A DNA stretch of 64,000 nt, taken from positions 62,001 to 126,000 of the forward strand of contig OZ244249.1 of assembly GCA_965217135.1 (NCBI GenBank), in the 5' to 3' direction. A program made the translations under genes and the position numbers. The notes beneath the pieces were generated by a model. That model worked only from the letters and a program-made list of their open reading frames with translations. It was not told where the DNA came from and made no database searches. Shown here piece by piece: positions 33,698 through 43,086 of this stretch; positions within the stretch are counted from its first letter, which is position 1, and the number at the start of each line of letters is the position of its first letter. This DNA is from HXMU1420-2 sp017643305. GTDB taxonomy: Bacteria; Pseudomonadota; Alphaproteobacteria; Rhodobacterales; Rhodobacteraceae.

Positions 33698-34543
33698 TTG
33701 GCGGCGAATTTCGATAAGATACTTGTGATTGGTGCAACAGGTCGAGTGGGTTCCTTACTTCGTGCGCTGTGGCCCGACGGAATGGGTGTATGGCAATCTC
33801 GCCAACCGAAGCCCGGATTCGTCACCTTTGATCCGCTGACCGCACCGTCTGATTTTGCGGCTGCGGCCCATGGGGTGGCTGGTATCCTTTGTCTTGCCGG
33901 CATTGTTCCCGGATCCGGCAGGGCTGATGGGTTTGAGGCGAATGTGCAGCTCGGACTGGCGTCGATTCGCGCAGCCAATACTGCTGGAACACGGGTCTTC
34001 TTGGCGTCGACAGCGGCGGTTTACGGCAACAAGACCGGATTGCTGAGGGAAGACATCCCACCGCTGCCTGTCGCAGAATACGGCCGGTCAAAAATGCAGA
34101 TGGAGCGGGTCGCTGCGCATGTCGCTGTCGCATCTGGCGTGCCGCTTACCGTTTTGCGAATCGGGAATATTGGTGGGCTAGACGCCATCCTGGGCAACTG
34201 GAAGCCGGGGATTCAGCTGGATCAGTTTCCCGACGGCACTACGCCGCATCGCAGCTATATTGGGGTTGCCTCTCTGGCGCAGACACTGGCGGTTCTGATG
34301 CAAACGCCCAGCTTGCCGGGGTGTCTGAACATTGCTGAACCTGGGGCCATCGCCATGGGTGATCTGCTGGATGCGGCCGGTCTGGGCTGGTCCCCGCGCC
34401 CCGCCTCCGATACGGCCATCGCGCGGGTTGAAATGGACGTTTCGCGCCTGTCGATGGTTACCGATACCCTGCCCAAAAATTGCGATCCGGGCCGCTTGGT
34501 GCAGGAATGGCGGGACTATTCGCAAAGGGGGGAACCCGTTTGA
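33698..34543 (+). CDS. NAD-dependent epimerase/dehydratase family protein
   Basis: A 281-residue extended SDR. The nucleotide motif GATGRVG is near residues 12-18, the serine strand is FLASTAAVYGN, and the catalytic YGRSK gives the Tyr-x-x-x-Lys pair. It starts with TTG and has only a weak upstream AAGGA site. The product is shorter than most sugar epimerases (about 310-330 residues), so the substrate part is reduced. It probably modifies a nucleotide sugar for the polysaccharide made by the following genes. The stop overlaps the next start (TTGA). Confidence 0.82.
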   Translation: MAANFDKILVIGATGRVGSLLRALWPDGMGVWQSRQPKPGFVTFDPLTAPSDFAAAAHGVAGILCLAGIVPGSGRADGFEANVQLGLASIRAANTAGTRVFLASTAAVYGNKTGLLREDIPPLPVAEYGRSKMQMERVAAHVAVASGVPLTVLRIGNIGGLDAILGNWKPGIQLDQFPDGTTPHRSYIGVASLAQTLAVLMQTPSLPGCLNIAEPGAIAMGDLLDAAGLGWSPRPASDTAIARVEMDVSRLSMVTDTLPKNCDPGRLVQEWRDYSQRGEPV

Positions 34544-35151
34544 CACCATCAAAACGTGTGTTCGACATCTGCCTGGCGCTGGTTCTTTCGGTGGTCTTGT
34601 TGCCGGTGATGGCCGGTCTGATCTGTTGGCTTTTGTACAAGCAGGGCGGGCCGGTTTTCCATGTCGCCGAACGGATGAAAACCAGCAAAACAGCCTTTCG
34701 GCTTTGGAAGTTTCGTACCATGGACGTGGCTGAAACTGACGCAGGTGTAACCGGTGGCGACAAGACCAACCGGATCACACCGGCCGGCCGTTGGCTGCGC
34801 AAAACCCGGTTGGATGAGCTGCCGCAACTTTGGAACATTCTGCGCGGCGACATCAGTTTTGTCGGCCCCCGCCCGCCCCTGCGCGAATATGTGGAACGGT
34901 TCCCGGATCTCTATTCTGCGGTGTTACAGAACCGACCGGGTGTAACGGGTCTGGCGACTATCGTTTACCACCGGCACGAATCGGTACTTTTGGCGCGGTG
35001 TGTGTCCGCGGAGGAAACAGACACCGTTTATGCCGCCTATTGTGTACCGACCAAGGCTCAGCTTGACCTGATTTACCAAGAACATCAAAGCCTGTGCTTT
35101 GACGTTGACCTCATTTGCCAAACGGTTGGAGGAATTTTCGCCCGGCGATAA
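34540..35151 (+). CDS. Undecaprenyl-phosphate sugar phosphotransferase (bacterial sugar transferase family)
   Basis: A 203-residue initiating enzyme that transfers a sugar-1-phosphate from a nucleotide sugar to the lipid carrier at the inner membrane. I chose TTG 34540, which overlaps the previous stop and has GGGGGG 5 bases upstream. One membrane helix lies at residues 8-30. The cytoplasmic core has KFRTM, the RKTRLDELPQLWNIL helix and SFVGPRPPL, which carry the catalytic Asp-Glu and phosphate-binding residues. It corresponds to the short, single-helix form of the PssY/PglC type, without the four-helix WbaP N terminus. Confidence 0.93.
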   Translation: MTPSKRVFDICLALVLSVVLLPVMAGLICWLLYKQGGPVFHVAERMKTSKTAFRLWKFRTMDVAETDAGVTGGDKTNRITPAGRWLRKTRLDELPQLWNILRGDISFVGPRPPLREYVERFPDLYSAVLQNRPGVTGLATIVYHRHESVLLARCVSAEETDTVYAAYCVPTKAQLDLIYQEHQSLCFDVDLICQTVGGIFARR

Positions 35152-35252
35152 TGCGCTGACGATCTGTTTGCAGTGGCAGAAAAACCCGTTAAGGATTGCA
35201 ACCATTCTGCGATTATTTTTGCGCAGACTGTTAATAGGCGTTGCGAGGTTTT

Positions 35253-36146
35253 ATGAGAAGAAAAGTCACCAAAGCTATTTTCCCGGTTGCAGGTTTGGGG
35301 ACGCGCTTCTTGCCGGCGACCAAATCCGTGCCAAAAGAGATCATGACACTGGTTGATCGCCCGTTGATCCAGTACGCCATTGACGAAGCCCGCGCAGCAG
35401 GCATCAAGGAGTTCATTTTTGTCACCAGCCGTGGCAAGTCCGCTCTGGAAGACTACTTCGACCACTCACCGGTTCTGGAGCAGGAACTGCGCAAGAAGGG
35501 CAAGACCGAGCTTCTGGAAACGCTTAAAGCGACTGATATGGAATCGGGTGCGATTGCCTATATCCGCCAGCACAAGGCACTGGGCCTCGGGCATGCGGTA
35601 TGGTGTGCGCGCCGTCTGATCGCGAATGAACCGTTTGCCGTGATGCTGCCGGACGATGTTATCGCTGGCGAAACGCCCTGCCTGCAGGAGATGGTGGCGG
35701 CTTACCAAGAATCTGGTGGCAACATTGTTGCTGCGATGGAGGTTCCGCCGGAAAAAACCAGTTCCTACGGCGTGCTGGATATACGCGAAGACCACGGTTC
35801 CGTGGTCCGCGTTGGTGGCATGGTTGAAAAACCGAAGGCCGAAGACGCCCCGTCGAACCTGGCCGTCATCGGGCGCTACATCCTAGAACCGACTGTGCTG
35901 CGTAACCTGAACAAGCTCAAGCAGGGCGCGGGTGGGGAAATTCAGCTGACCGATGCTATCGCCGAAGACATCGCATCTGATGTACCGGTTTATGGCTACC
36001 GTTTCCGCGGCCAGAGGTTTGACTGTGGCTCCAAGGCTGGCTTCCTTCAGGCGACAGTAGCCTTCGGCCTGTCCCGGCCCGAACTGCGGGAAGAGCTGGC
36101 GGGCTACCTGCATGAAATCATCCAGACCGACAAAGCCGCACAATAG
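35253..36146 (+). CDS. galU: UTP--glucose-1-phosphate uridylyltransferase
   Basis: A 297-residue nucleotidyltransferase producing UDP-glucose. The start at ATG 35253 has GAGG 4 bases upstream. The signature FPVAGLGTRFLPATKSVPKEIM is at residues 9-30, with the later VMLPDDV and MVEKPK blocks typical of GalU. It is followed 19 bases later by galE, so UDP-glucose and UDP-galactose for the exopolysaccharide are probably made from one transcript. The 100-base upstream gap contains a small CTGCG/CGCAG hairpin and an A+T-rich stretch that may hold a promoter. Confidence 0.96.
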   Translation: MRRKVTKAIFPVAGLGTRFLPATKSVPKEIMTLVDRPLIQYAIDEARAAGIKEFIFVTSRGKSALEDYFDHSPVLEQELRKKGKTELLETLKATDMESGAIAYIRQHKALGLGHAVWCARRLIANEPFAVMLPDDVIAGETPCLQEMVAAYQESGGNIVAAMEVPPEKTSSYGVLDIREDHGSVVRVGGMVEKPKAEDAPSNLAVIGRYILEPTVLRNLNKLKQGAGGEIQLTDAIAEDIASDVPVYGYRFRGQRFDCGSKAGFLQATVAFGLSRPELREELAGYLHEIIQTDKAAQ

Positions 36147-36165
36147 TCTCTGACGGAGCCGAAAA

Positions 36166-37149
36166 TTGGACCATGTTCTAGTCACCGGCGGCGCCGGATA
36201 TATCGGCTCGCATGCGTGCAAGGCGCTGAGCCAGGCGGGATGTATCCCGGTCACCTTCGACAATCTCGTCACCGGCTGGCAGGACGCTGTCAAATTTGGC
36301 CCCTTCGAACAAGGTGACCTCAGCGATCGTGCGCGGCTGGATGAGGTGTTCCAGACATATAAACCAGTCGCGGTCATGCATTTTGCTGCGCTCAGCCAGG
36401 TGGGTGAGGCGATGTCCAAGCCAGGACTCTACTGGCAAAATAACGTCTGTGGCTCGCTCAACCTGATAGAAGCCGCCGTGGCAAACGGGTGCCTCGATTT
36501 CGTTTTCTCTTCGACCTGTGCCACTTATGGCGAACATGACAATGTAGTGCTGGACGAATCCACGGCACAGGAACCGCTGAACGCCTATGGTGCCTCCAAA
36601 CGCGCCATCGAAGATATGCTGCATGACTTCGAAGCGGCACATGGGCTCCGGTCGGTCATCTTCCGCTACTTCAACGTGGCCGGTGCCGATCCCGACGGAG
36701 AGGTGGGCGAATTCCACAGGCCCGAAACACATCTGATCCCGCTGATGCTGGATGCCATCGACGGCAAGCGTGACGCGTTGACTGTGTTTGGCACCGATTA
36801 CGACACGCCGGATGGGACATGCATTCGCGACTATGTCCATGTCTGTGATCTGGTCGACGCGCATGTTCTGGGGCTAAAATGGCTGAAAGACGGGAAAGGT
36901 TCTGAAGTGTTCAACCTTGGCACCGGAAGCGGCTTCTCGGTGCGCGAGGTGATAACGCATTCGCGGTCGGTCACTAACCGTGATGTCCCGATTGTCGAAG
37001 GACCGCGCCGCGCTGGGGACTGTACCAAGCTGGTCTCGGGCTCGTTTCGCGCAGAACGGGATCTGGGGTGGACCCCAACACGGTCAAAGCTGGAAGTCAT
37101 GATCGCCGACGCCTGGAGATGGCACCAAACTGGACATTACGACAAATAG
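36166..37149 (+). CDS. galE: UDP-glucose 4-epimerase
   Basis: A 327-residue extended SDR starting with TTG, with GGAG 7 bases upstream. The NAD motif is GGAGYIGSH near residues 8-16; the serine is in FSSTCATYG and the catalytic Tyr/Lys pair in AYGASK. The typical GalE blocks YFNVAGAD, GTDYDTPDGTCIRDYVHV and FNLGTGSGFSV are all present. It interconverts UDP-glucose and UDP-galactose. It sits within the exopolysaccharide cluster behind galU. Confidence 0.95.
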   Translation: MDHVLVTGGAGYIGSHACKALSQAGCIPVTFDNLVTGWQDAVKFGPFEQGDLSDRARLDEVFQTYKPVAVMHFAALSQVGEAMSKPGLYWQNNVCGSLNLIEAAVANGCLDFVFSSTCATYGEHDNVVLDESTAQEPLNAYGASKRAIEDMLHDFEAAHGLRSVIFRYFNVAGADPDGEVGEFHRPETHLIPLMLDAIDGKRDALTVFGTDYDTPDGTCIRDYVHVCDLVDAHVLGLKWLKDGKGSEVFNLGTGSGFSVREVITHSRSVTNRDVPIVEGPRRAGDCTKLVSGSFRAERDLGWTPTRSKLEVMIADAWRWHQTGHYDK

Positions 37150-37168
37150 CACGCCTCCTCCGGCCAGA

Positions 37169-38365
37169 TTGCTGGATATCACCCGACTGATCAGCCGGGC
37201 AGGACGGGTGCTGACTGGCGTAGACCGGGTGGAACTGGCCTATCTGCGGGCCCTGATCGCCGATGATGTCCCGCTTTATGCCATTGCCCGTACGACCCTG
37301 GGCTATGTTTTGCTGGACCAAAATGGCGCGGCAGAGATCGAAGGTCGTGTTTCGGGGCGGACCGAATGGGGGCCGCGGGACATCTACACTGCGTTCGCCG
37401 CTGGCCGGCCAGAGCCGGTCAAACATGCCGAAAGTGATTTGCGGCGTTTCGCACTCAGCCGCTGCCCCTCGGGTCTGCTGAGTACCATGCTGGCTCGGCA
37501 CGTGCCCCGCTCAATCACCTATCTGAACACCGGACACAGTAATATCAGTGACCGCATGCTGCGCGCTGTTCGCGAGACCTTGCATGGGCGCATCGCAATC
37601 GTGCTGCACGATACGATCCCCTTGGATTTTCCGGAATACCAACGAGATGGCATCCCGGGCCGGTTCGAAGCCATGTTACTGCGGATACAAAACCATGCAG
37701 ACCTGATCATCTGTAATTCCAAGGCGACGGAAGACAGTTATCACAGACATTCAGTTGATCTGAAAGCGCGGCCTGACACGGTTGTCGCCCACCTGGGCGT
37801 AGACATCGACTTGGATGAGCCGCCGGATACACTCGAACTGATGGTTCCAGAACCGCCCTATTTCATTGCCGTTGGTACGATAGAGCCGCGCAAACGTTAT
37901 GATCTGTTGCTGGATGTCTGGGACGAACTGGTAGATCACGGCCCTCCACGTCTCTACGTTTGCGGGCCGCGCGGTTGGAAAAACGAACATGTGTTTCAAC
38001 GTCTGGATGAACACAGTGACGGGTCCGCCATTTATGAATTGAATGAACTGGGCGACAGGGAACTATCGGCCTTGATGCAAAACGCCGTGGCACTGCTTTT
38101 TCCCAGCGACGCCGAAGGTTTTGGCCTTCCACTGGTTGAAGCGGCGGCAATGGGGGTTCCCGTGATCTGCCAGGACCTGCCGGTTTTCCGCGAAATTCTG
38201 GGCGACATACCAGTTTACGTAAAGGGATCAGACCGTTATCTATGGAAAAATATAATCGAGCGTCTGATCCATGATCAAACCCTGGGCGCCAAGACGGTAA
38301 CCGAGCAGAAATTCGTCCCCCCCACCTGGGAGGCACATTTCAACATCGTCTTAAAACTGTGCTGA
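37169..38365 (+). CDS. Glycosyltransferase family 4 (GT-B) protein
   Basis: A 398-residue GT-B enzyme. The N-terminal Rossmann half contains DITRLISRAGRVLTGVDRVE, and the C-terminal half the donor-binding block with AVGTIEPRKRYDLLLDVW and the EGFGLPLVEAAAMGVPVI motif, whose Glu binds the nucleotide sugar. The start is uncertain: TTG 37169 has no good ribosome site and the frame stays open upstream into galE. It is likely to extend the lipid-linked repeat unit in the cytoplasm; donor and acceptor are unknown. Confidence 0.88.
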   Translation: MLDITRLISRAGRVLTGVDRVELAYLRALIADDVPLYAIARTTLGYVLLDQNGAAEIEGRVSGRTEWGPRDIYTAFAAGRPEPVKHAESDLRRFALSRCPSGLLSTMLARHVPRSITYLNTGHSNISDRMLRAVRETLHGRIAIVLHDTIPLDFPEYQRDGIPGRFEAMLLRIQNHADLIICNSKATEDSYHRHSVDLKARPDTVVAHLGVDIDLDEPPDTLELMVPEPPYFIAVGTIEPRKRYDLLLDVWDELVDHGPPRLYVCGPRGWKNEHVFQRLDEHSDGSAIYELNELGDRELSALMQNAVALLFPSDAEGFGLPLVEAAAMGVPVICQDLPVFREILGDIPVYVKGSDRYLWKNIIERLIHDQTLGAKTVTEQKFVPPTWEAHFNIVLKLC

Positions 38366-38411
38366 TAGGGGTCCAACCGGATCACGGGTACTGAGTGCGA
38401 AGGAGCGGCCA

Positions 38412-39422
38412 TTGGGCCTAATGCAGTCTTATCGCCTGCGGCTTCAGCGGAAGCGTTGGCGGTTACGCGCGTTGCGTAAGCGACGCGAACTGCGTTCTGT
38501 TGCCGATCGAACCGATAAGATTGGCAACGAAGACATCCTGGTTTTCACAACCCTGCGCAATGAACGGGTGCGCCTGCCCTATTTCCTGGACTATTACCGC
38601 GACATGGGGGTCGGCCATTTCTTCATGGTCGACAATGACAGTACCGATGGGTCGCTGGACTACCTCGTGTCTCAACCCGATGTGTCTGTTTGGCACACGC
38701 GGGCAGGCTACAAACGTGCGCGGTTTGGAGTGGACTGGCTGAACTGGCTGCAACGTAAATACGCCCACGGGCATTGGACGCTTGTGGTCGATCCCGACGA
38801 ATTCCTGATTTACCCGTTCTGTGACACACGGCCGTTGCGCGCCCTGACAGACTGGCTCGACGCGTCTTCGATCAAATCGTTCAGCGCAATGCTACTGGAT
38901 ATGTACCCCAAGGGCCGGTTGGATGAACATCCTTACGAGGAGGGCGCAAATCCGCTGGACGTCGCGGGGTGGTTCGACAGTGGGAATTACACACTCAAGA
39001 AAAACTCTCGATACGGCAACCTGTGGATTCAGGGCGGCCCGCGCAGCCGGGTGTTTTTTGCCGATGCACCCGAAAAGGCCCCCGCACTGAACAAGATACC
39101 GCTTGTACGCTGGGATAAGCGGTACACCTATGTCAGTTCCACCCACATGCTGCTGCCGCGCGGTCTGAACCAGGTTTACGATGAATGGGGCGGCGAAAAA
39201 GCATCCGGCATCCTGCTGCATGCAAAATTCCTGGACACGTTTTCCGTCAAGGCAGCCGAGGAACTTTCGCGCAACCAGCACTATGCCGCGTCGCTAGAAT
39301 ACAAGGCTTATGCTGAAAGTCTGAAGGATGACCCCGACCTCTGGTGCAAATGGTCGGAAAAATACATCAACTGGCGCCAGCTGGAAATCCTCGGCCTCAT
39401 GTCCAAAGGAAACTGGGCATGA
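38412..39422 (+). CDS. Glycosyltransferase family 2-like protein (DUF-type GT-A)
   Basis: A 336-residue protein starting with TTG 6 bases after AGGAG. The first 30 residues are highly basic. The GT-A core has TTLRNERVRLPYFLDYYR near residues 46-63 and MVDNDSTDGS near 74-83, and LVVDPDEFLIYPF near 121-133 gives the DxD-like metal site. This is the Glyco_tranf_2_4 type often found in Roseobacter polysaccharide loci. The stop overlaps the following start by ATGA. The sugar transferred is unknown. Confidence 0.85.
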   Translation: MGLMQSYRLRLQRKRWRLRALRKRRELRSVADRTDKIGNEDILVFTTLRNERVRLPYFLDYYRDMGVGHFFMVDNDSTDGSLDYLVSQPDVSVWHTRAGYKRARFGVDWLNWLQRKYAHGHWTLVVDPDEFLIYPFCDTRPLRALTDWLDASSIKSFSAMLLDMYPKGRLDEHPYEEGANPLDVAGWFDSGNYTLKKNSRYGNLWIQGGPRSRVFFADAPEKAPALNKIPLVRWDKRYTYVSSTHMLLPRGLNQVYDEWGGEKASGILLHAKFLDTFSVKAAEELSRNQHYAASLEYKAYAESLKDDPDLWCKWSEKYINWRQLEILGLMSKGNWA

Positions 39423-41140
39423 GGGACTACAACGTAAGGGCGGTTTCGGTTGGTATCGTCATGCTGGTCCATACGGCTCTGAACCGCGCGGAACAGGTGG
39501 CCCGGCATTGGACAGCAGCAGGCTGTCCTGTGGTCATCCACGTGGACAAAAATGTGCCACGCGCAACGTATCGGGCGTTTGAGAAAAAGGTGTCGGATGA
39601 TCCGAACATCCTGTTCAGCAAGCGCCATAAATGTGAATGGGGCACATGGGGCATTGTCGCGGCATCCCAATCCGCGTCTGAACTGATGCTGCAGCGGTTT
39701 AAGGATGTGACCCATGTTTTGCTGGCGTCAGGATCATGCCTGCCGCTACGCCCAATCGAAGAACTGCACGAATACCTGGCTGCTCACCCGCGCACCGATT
39801 TCATTGAAAGCGCAACCACGGCCGAAGTTCCCTGGACCGTTGGCGGGTTGGACGAAGAACGCTTCACTCTGCGCTTCCCCTTTGCGTGGAAAAAACATCG
39901 CTACCTGTTTGACTGCTACGTCGACCTGCAGCGCTTGCTGCGGCTGCAACGCAAGATCCCGGGTGGGCTGGTCCCCCATATGGGCAGCCAATGGTGGTGT
40001 CTGACCCGACAGACCCTGTCTGCCATCCTGCAGGACCCGGAACGCCCGAGCTATGACGCTTATTTTCGGCAGGTCTGGATCCCTGATGAAAGCTATTATC
40101 AGACGCTGGCGCGGGTCTATTCTACCCGAATCGAAAGCCGATCGCTGACGCTATCGAAATTCGATTTCCAGGGTAAACCGCACATCTTTTACGATGACCA
40201 CCTGCAACTATTGCGCCGGTCTGACTGTTTTGTTGCGCGCAAGATCTGGCCTCATGCCGTAAGGCTGTACCAATCCTTCCTTACAGACAGCGCTGCTGCG
40301 ATGAAACGGACGGAGCCCAACCCTGGTAAGATCGACCGAATTTTTGCCAAGGCCGTTGAACGCCGGACGCGTGGCCGCGCGGGCTTGTATATGCAAAGCC
40401 GCTTTCCGAACGTGGATTGGGAAAACGGCGTCACCTGCAACAGCTATTCGGTGTTTGAAGGGTTTTCTGAACTGTTTGAAAACTTCGAAACCTGGCTGGC
40501 CAAGGCCACCGGTGGGCGCGTGCATGGCCACCTGTTTTCACCGGAGCGTGTGGAATTTGCCGGTGGCCAGCGCATGATCAATGGTGCACTCAGCGACAGT
40601 GCGGCCAAGCGGGATTATGACCCGCGTGCTTTCCTGACCAGCCTGATCTGGAACACGCGGGGTGAACGACAGTCCTTCCAGTTCGGGCCGCGCGACAACC
40701 AGAAAATCGGCTGGCAGATCGCCCGCGATCCCAACGCGCAAATCTCGGTCGTCAGCGGCGCCTGGGCGATCCCGCTTTTCCGGTCGAACAAGAACTTTGC
40801 CGACCTGCGCAGCGAGGCGGCAGAGTTGCAGAAAGTCGAAAGCAAACACCTGAATGAATTGCGGTCGACATACGCCAAGGCCCGCATCCGCATCTGGACC
40901 ATGGCGGAATTCATCGAAGCCCCTATGGAACCGCTGCAAACCATCATAGATGAAATTGGCTTTGCCCATGCCCGATGCCTGACCGAAGCCCCGACCATGG
41001 TGGACCTTGAAGGCTTTGGCCAGTTTCTGCAAAATCTGAAAAATCAGGGCATGCACCCCTATCTGATGGGGGACTTCCCCGTCGAAAAAGGGCCGGTCAA
41101 CATGCCGAAACCCCCCAGCAAACCCTATCTTGTCCAGTAA
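39419..41140 (+). CDS. Core-2/I-branching-like (GT14) glycosyltransferase with C-terminal extension
   Basis: A 573-residue protein; ATG 39419 overlaps the previous stop (ATGA) and has AAGGA 9 bases upstream. Residues 1-270 resemble the beta-1,6-N-acetylglucosaminyltransferase family: MLVHTALNRAEQVARHW, VVIHVDKNV, FSKRHKCEWGTWGIVAA, LLASGSCLPLRP and GSQWWCLTRQT. The C-terminal 300 residues have no family I can name with certainty (DUF5928-like, from memory) and include a stretch with NTRGERQSFQFGPRDNQK. It probably adds a branch sugar to the exopolysaccharide or another surface glycan; this is inference from context. Confidence 0.82.
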   Translation: MRDYNVRAVSVGIVMLVHTALNRAEQVARHWTAAGCPVVIHVDKNVPRATYRAFEKKVSDDPNILFSKRHKCEWGTWGIVAASQSASELMLQRFKDVTHVLLASGSCLPLRPIEELHEYLAAHPRTDFIESATTAEVPWTVGGLDEERFTLRFPFAWKKHRYLFDCYVDLQRLLRLQRKIPGGLVPHMGSQWWCLTRQTLSAILQDPERPSYDAYFRQVWIPDESYYQTLARVYSTRIESRSLTLSKFDFQGKPHIFYDDHLQLLRRSDCFVARKIWPHAVRLYQSFLTDSAAAMKRTEPNPGKIDRIFAKAVERRTRGRAGLYMQSRFPNVDWENGVTCNSYSVFEGFSELFENFETWLAKATGGRVHGHLFSPERVEFAGGQRMINGALSDSAAKRDYDPRAFLTSLIWNTRGERQSFQFGPRDNQKIGWQIARDPNAQISVVSGAWAIPLFRSNKNFADLRSEAAELQKVESKHLNELRSTYAKARIRIWTMAEFIEAPMEPLQTIIDEIGFAHARCLTEAPTMVDLEGFGQFLQNLKNQGMHPYLMGDFPVEKGPVNMPKPPSKPYLVQ

Positions 41141-41146
41141 TCCCGC

Positions 41147-42589
41147 ATGACAGGCACGTTCGACTATTTCGTAATTTTTGCCGAAATGCGGACTGGTTCC
41201 AATTTTCTGGAAACTAACCTCAACGCGTTTGACGGCATCGCCTGTCGGGGAGAAGCGTTCAATCCGCATTTCATCGGCTACCCCAATCGCAGTGATCTGC
41301 TGGCTGTATCTCAGGCGGATCGCGATGCAAATCCGACGTTGGTGATCGACGCTGTCCGCGATGACCCGACCGCGCTGTCGGGTTTCCGCTTCTTCCACGA
41401 CCATGACCCGCGCGTGCTCGAACCTATCCTGGAGGATCGGCGCTGTGCCAAGATCATCCTGACCCGCAACCCGCTCGACAGCTACGTGTCGTGGAAAATT
41501 GCGCAGGAAACCGGCCAGTGGAAGCTGACGGATGTCAAGCTCCGCAAGGACGCCAAGGCGCGCTTTGACGGCGATGAATTTGTGCGCCATGTAGAGGCGT
41601 TGCAGGATTTTCAGGTGTTCGTACTGAACCAGCTGCAAACCACCGGGCAGACTGCATTTTACATTGCGTACGAAGACCTGCAGAACGTCGCCGTGATGAA
41701 CGGGCTGGCGCGGTGGCTGGGCGTGGATGCGGAACTGGACAGTCTGGACAAGAGCCTTAAGCCGCAAAACCCCGCGCCCTTGATTTCCAAGGTGTCAAAT
41801 CCCGATGATCTGGTGACGGGGCTGGCGGAACTGGATCGCTTCAATCTGAACCGAACCCCCAATTTCGAACCGCGCCGTGGGCCATCCGTGCCTACCTATG
41901 TCGCGGCAGTTAACGCACCGCTTTTGTACATGCCCGTGCGAAGCGGGCCGGAAGCCGAAGTGGTACAATGGCTAGCCGCGCTGGATGGGGTCAATCCTGC
42001 GGACCTGCTGACCAAGGCCAACCAGAAACAGCTGCGTCAGTGGAAAAAGACTCATCCGGGCCACCGCAGCTTTACCGTTTTGCGTCACCCCGTTGCCCGC
42101 GCGCATGCTGCGTTCTGCCAACGCATTCTGGATACCGGACCCAACAGTTTCGAACATATTCGCGCGACTTTGAAAAAGCAGTTCAAGCTGCCGCTGCCCA
42201 AAGGTCAGCCCGATGCGTCCTACACCCGCGCGATACATCGCGAGTCGTTTGAAGGCTATCTGCGGTTTGTCCGTGCCAACCTCGCCGGGCAAACCGGTAT
42301 TCGCGTGGACCCGGTCTGGACCAGTCAGGCGCAGATCCTGTCGGGGTTCGGGGACATGGTTCTGCCGGATCTTTTGGTACGGGAAACTGAAATGGCGGAC
42401 TTGCTGCCCGCCCTGGCTGAACGTGTTGGGGCAACCGCCATCGCGCCACCCTCCGCCGCGCCGGACCCCGGGCCATTTGCCGTGTCAGACATCTATGACG
42501 ACGCGCTGGAGGCTATGGTGGCCGAGGCCTACCAGAAAGATTACCAGTTGTTTGGGTTTGAAGCCTGGTCCGCCGATCAGGCGGCCTGA
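41147..42589 (+). CDS. Two-domain sulfotransferase (NodH/Stf0-like plus sulfotransferase-2-like)
   Basis: A 480-residue protein. The N-terminal domain has the PAPS 5'-phosphosulfate loop in FAEMRTGSNFLE (residues 11-22) and the 3'-phosphate site in ILTRNPLDSYVSWK (near 105-118). From about residue 260 a second unit begins with APLLYMPVRSGPEAE and has FTVLRHPVARAHAAF as its 3'-phosphate site. Its 5' loop lacks the usual Lys/Ser-rich signature, so this half may be inactive or use a variant loop. As the last gene of the polysaccharide cluster it suggests the exopolysaccharide or a lipid is sulfated (inference). Its end overlaps ptsN by 13 bases. Confidence 0.82.
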   Translation: MTGTFDYFVIFAEMRTGSNFLETNLNAFDGIACRGEAFNPHFIGYPNRSDLLAVSQADRDANPTLVIDAVRDDPTALSGFRFFHDHDPRVLEPILEDRRCAKIILTRNPLDSYVSWKIAQETGQWKLTDVKLRKDAKARFDGDEFVRHVEALQDFQVFVLNQLQTTGQTAFYIAYEDLQNVAVMNGLARWLGVDAELDSLDKSLKPQNPAPLISKVSNPDDLVTGLAELDRFNLNRTPNFEPRRGPSVPTYVAAVNAPLLYMPVRSGPEAEVVQWLAALDGVNPADLLTKANQKQLRQWKKTHPGHRSFTVLRHPVARAHAAFCQRILDTGPNSFEHIRATLKKQFKLPLPKGQPDASYTRAIHRESFEGYLRFVRANLAGQTGIRVDPVWTSQAQILSGFGDMVLPDLLVRETEMADLLPALAERVGATAIAPPSAAPDPGPFAVSDIYDDALEAMVAEAYQKDYQLFGFEAWSADQAA

Positions 42590-43041
42590 ACCGGCTGCGT
42601 TTCGGTCAGAATGGTATAAATCGTTGCCGCATCCGGATTCGCCCGCAACTTGGCGCAGATTGATGGGTCGCGCAGCGTGCGGGACACCCGCGCCAGCGCT
42701 TTCAGATGATTTACACCCGCATCCTTGGGCGCGAACAACGCAAATGCAATGTCAATCGGTTGGCGGTCCACTGCACCGAAATCAATCGGCGTTTCCAGCA
42801 GCACAACGCCGCCCACTACGTCATCCAGCCCGTCTAGACGTGCATGCGGCAAGGCAACCCCGTGCCCCACACCAGTTGGGCCCAGGCTTTCGCGCTCCAT
42901 CAACGCATCGACCACAATAGGAGCATCCAGACCAAACACGCTCTGCGCCAGGTCGCCAATCTCCTGAAACAGACGTTTCTTGCTGGACGCCGCAGACATG
43001 ACCCGCACGGCTCCAGGCTTGAGAATCGCCGAAAGTTCCAT
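42577..43041 (-). CDS. ptsN: PTS IIA-like nitrogen regulatory protein
   Basis: A 154-residue EIIA-Ntr protein (start at ATG 43041 with GGAG 9 bases upstream; a Met seven codons earlier is possible). The phospho-acceptor is His66 in GVALPHARLDG, and the QPIDIAFALFAPKDAGVNHLKALA block is typical. It receives phosphate from the Ntr phosphotransfer chain and regulates potassium transport and stress responses in other proteobacteria. It follows hpf by 45 bases on the same strand, and its 3' end overlaps the convergent sulfotransferase. Confidence 0.93.
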   Translation of the reverse strand: MELSAILKPGAVRVMSAASSKKRLFQEIGDLAQSVFGLDAPIVVDALMERESLGPTGVGHGVALPHARLDGLDDVVGGVVLLETPIDFGAVDRQPIDIAFALFAPKDAGVNHLKALARVSRTLRDPSICAKLRANPDAATIYTILTETQPVQAA

Positions 43042-43086
43042 TCCTATTCGCTCCGTCATCACCGGGCTGGCCCGGCCATCAGTGGC

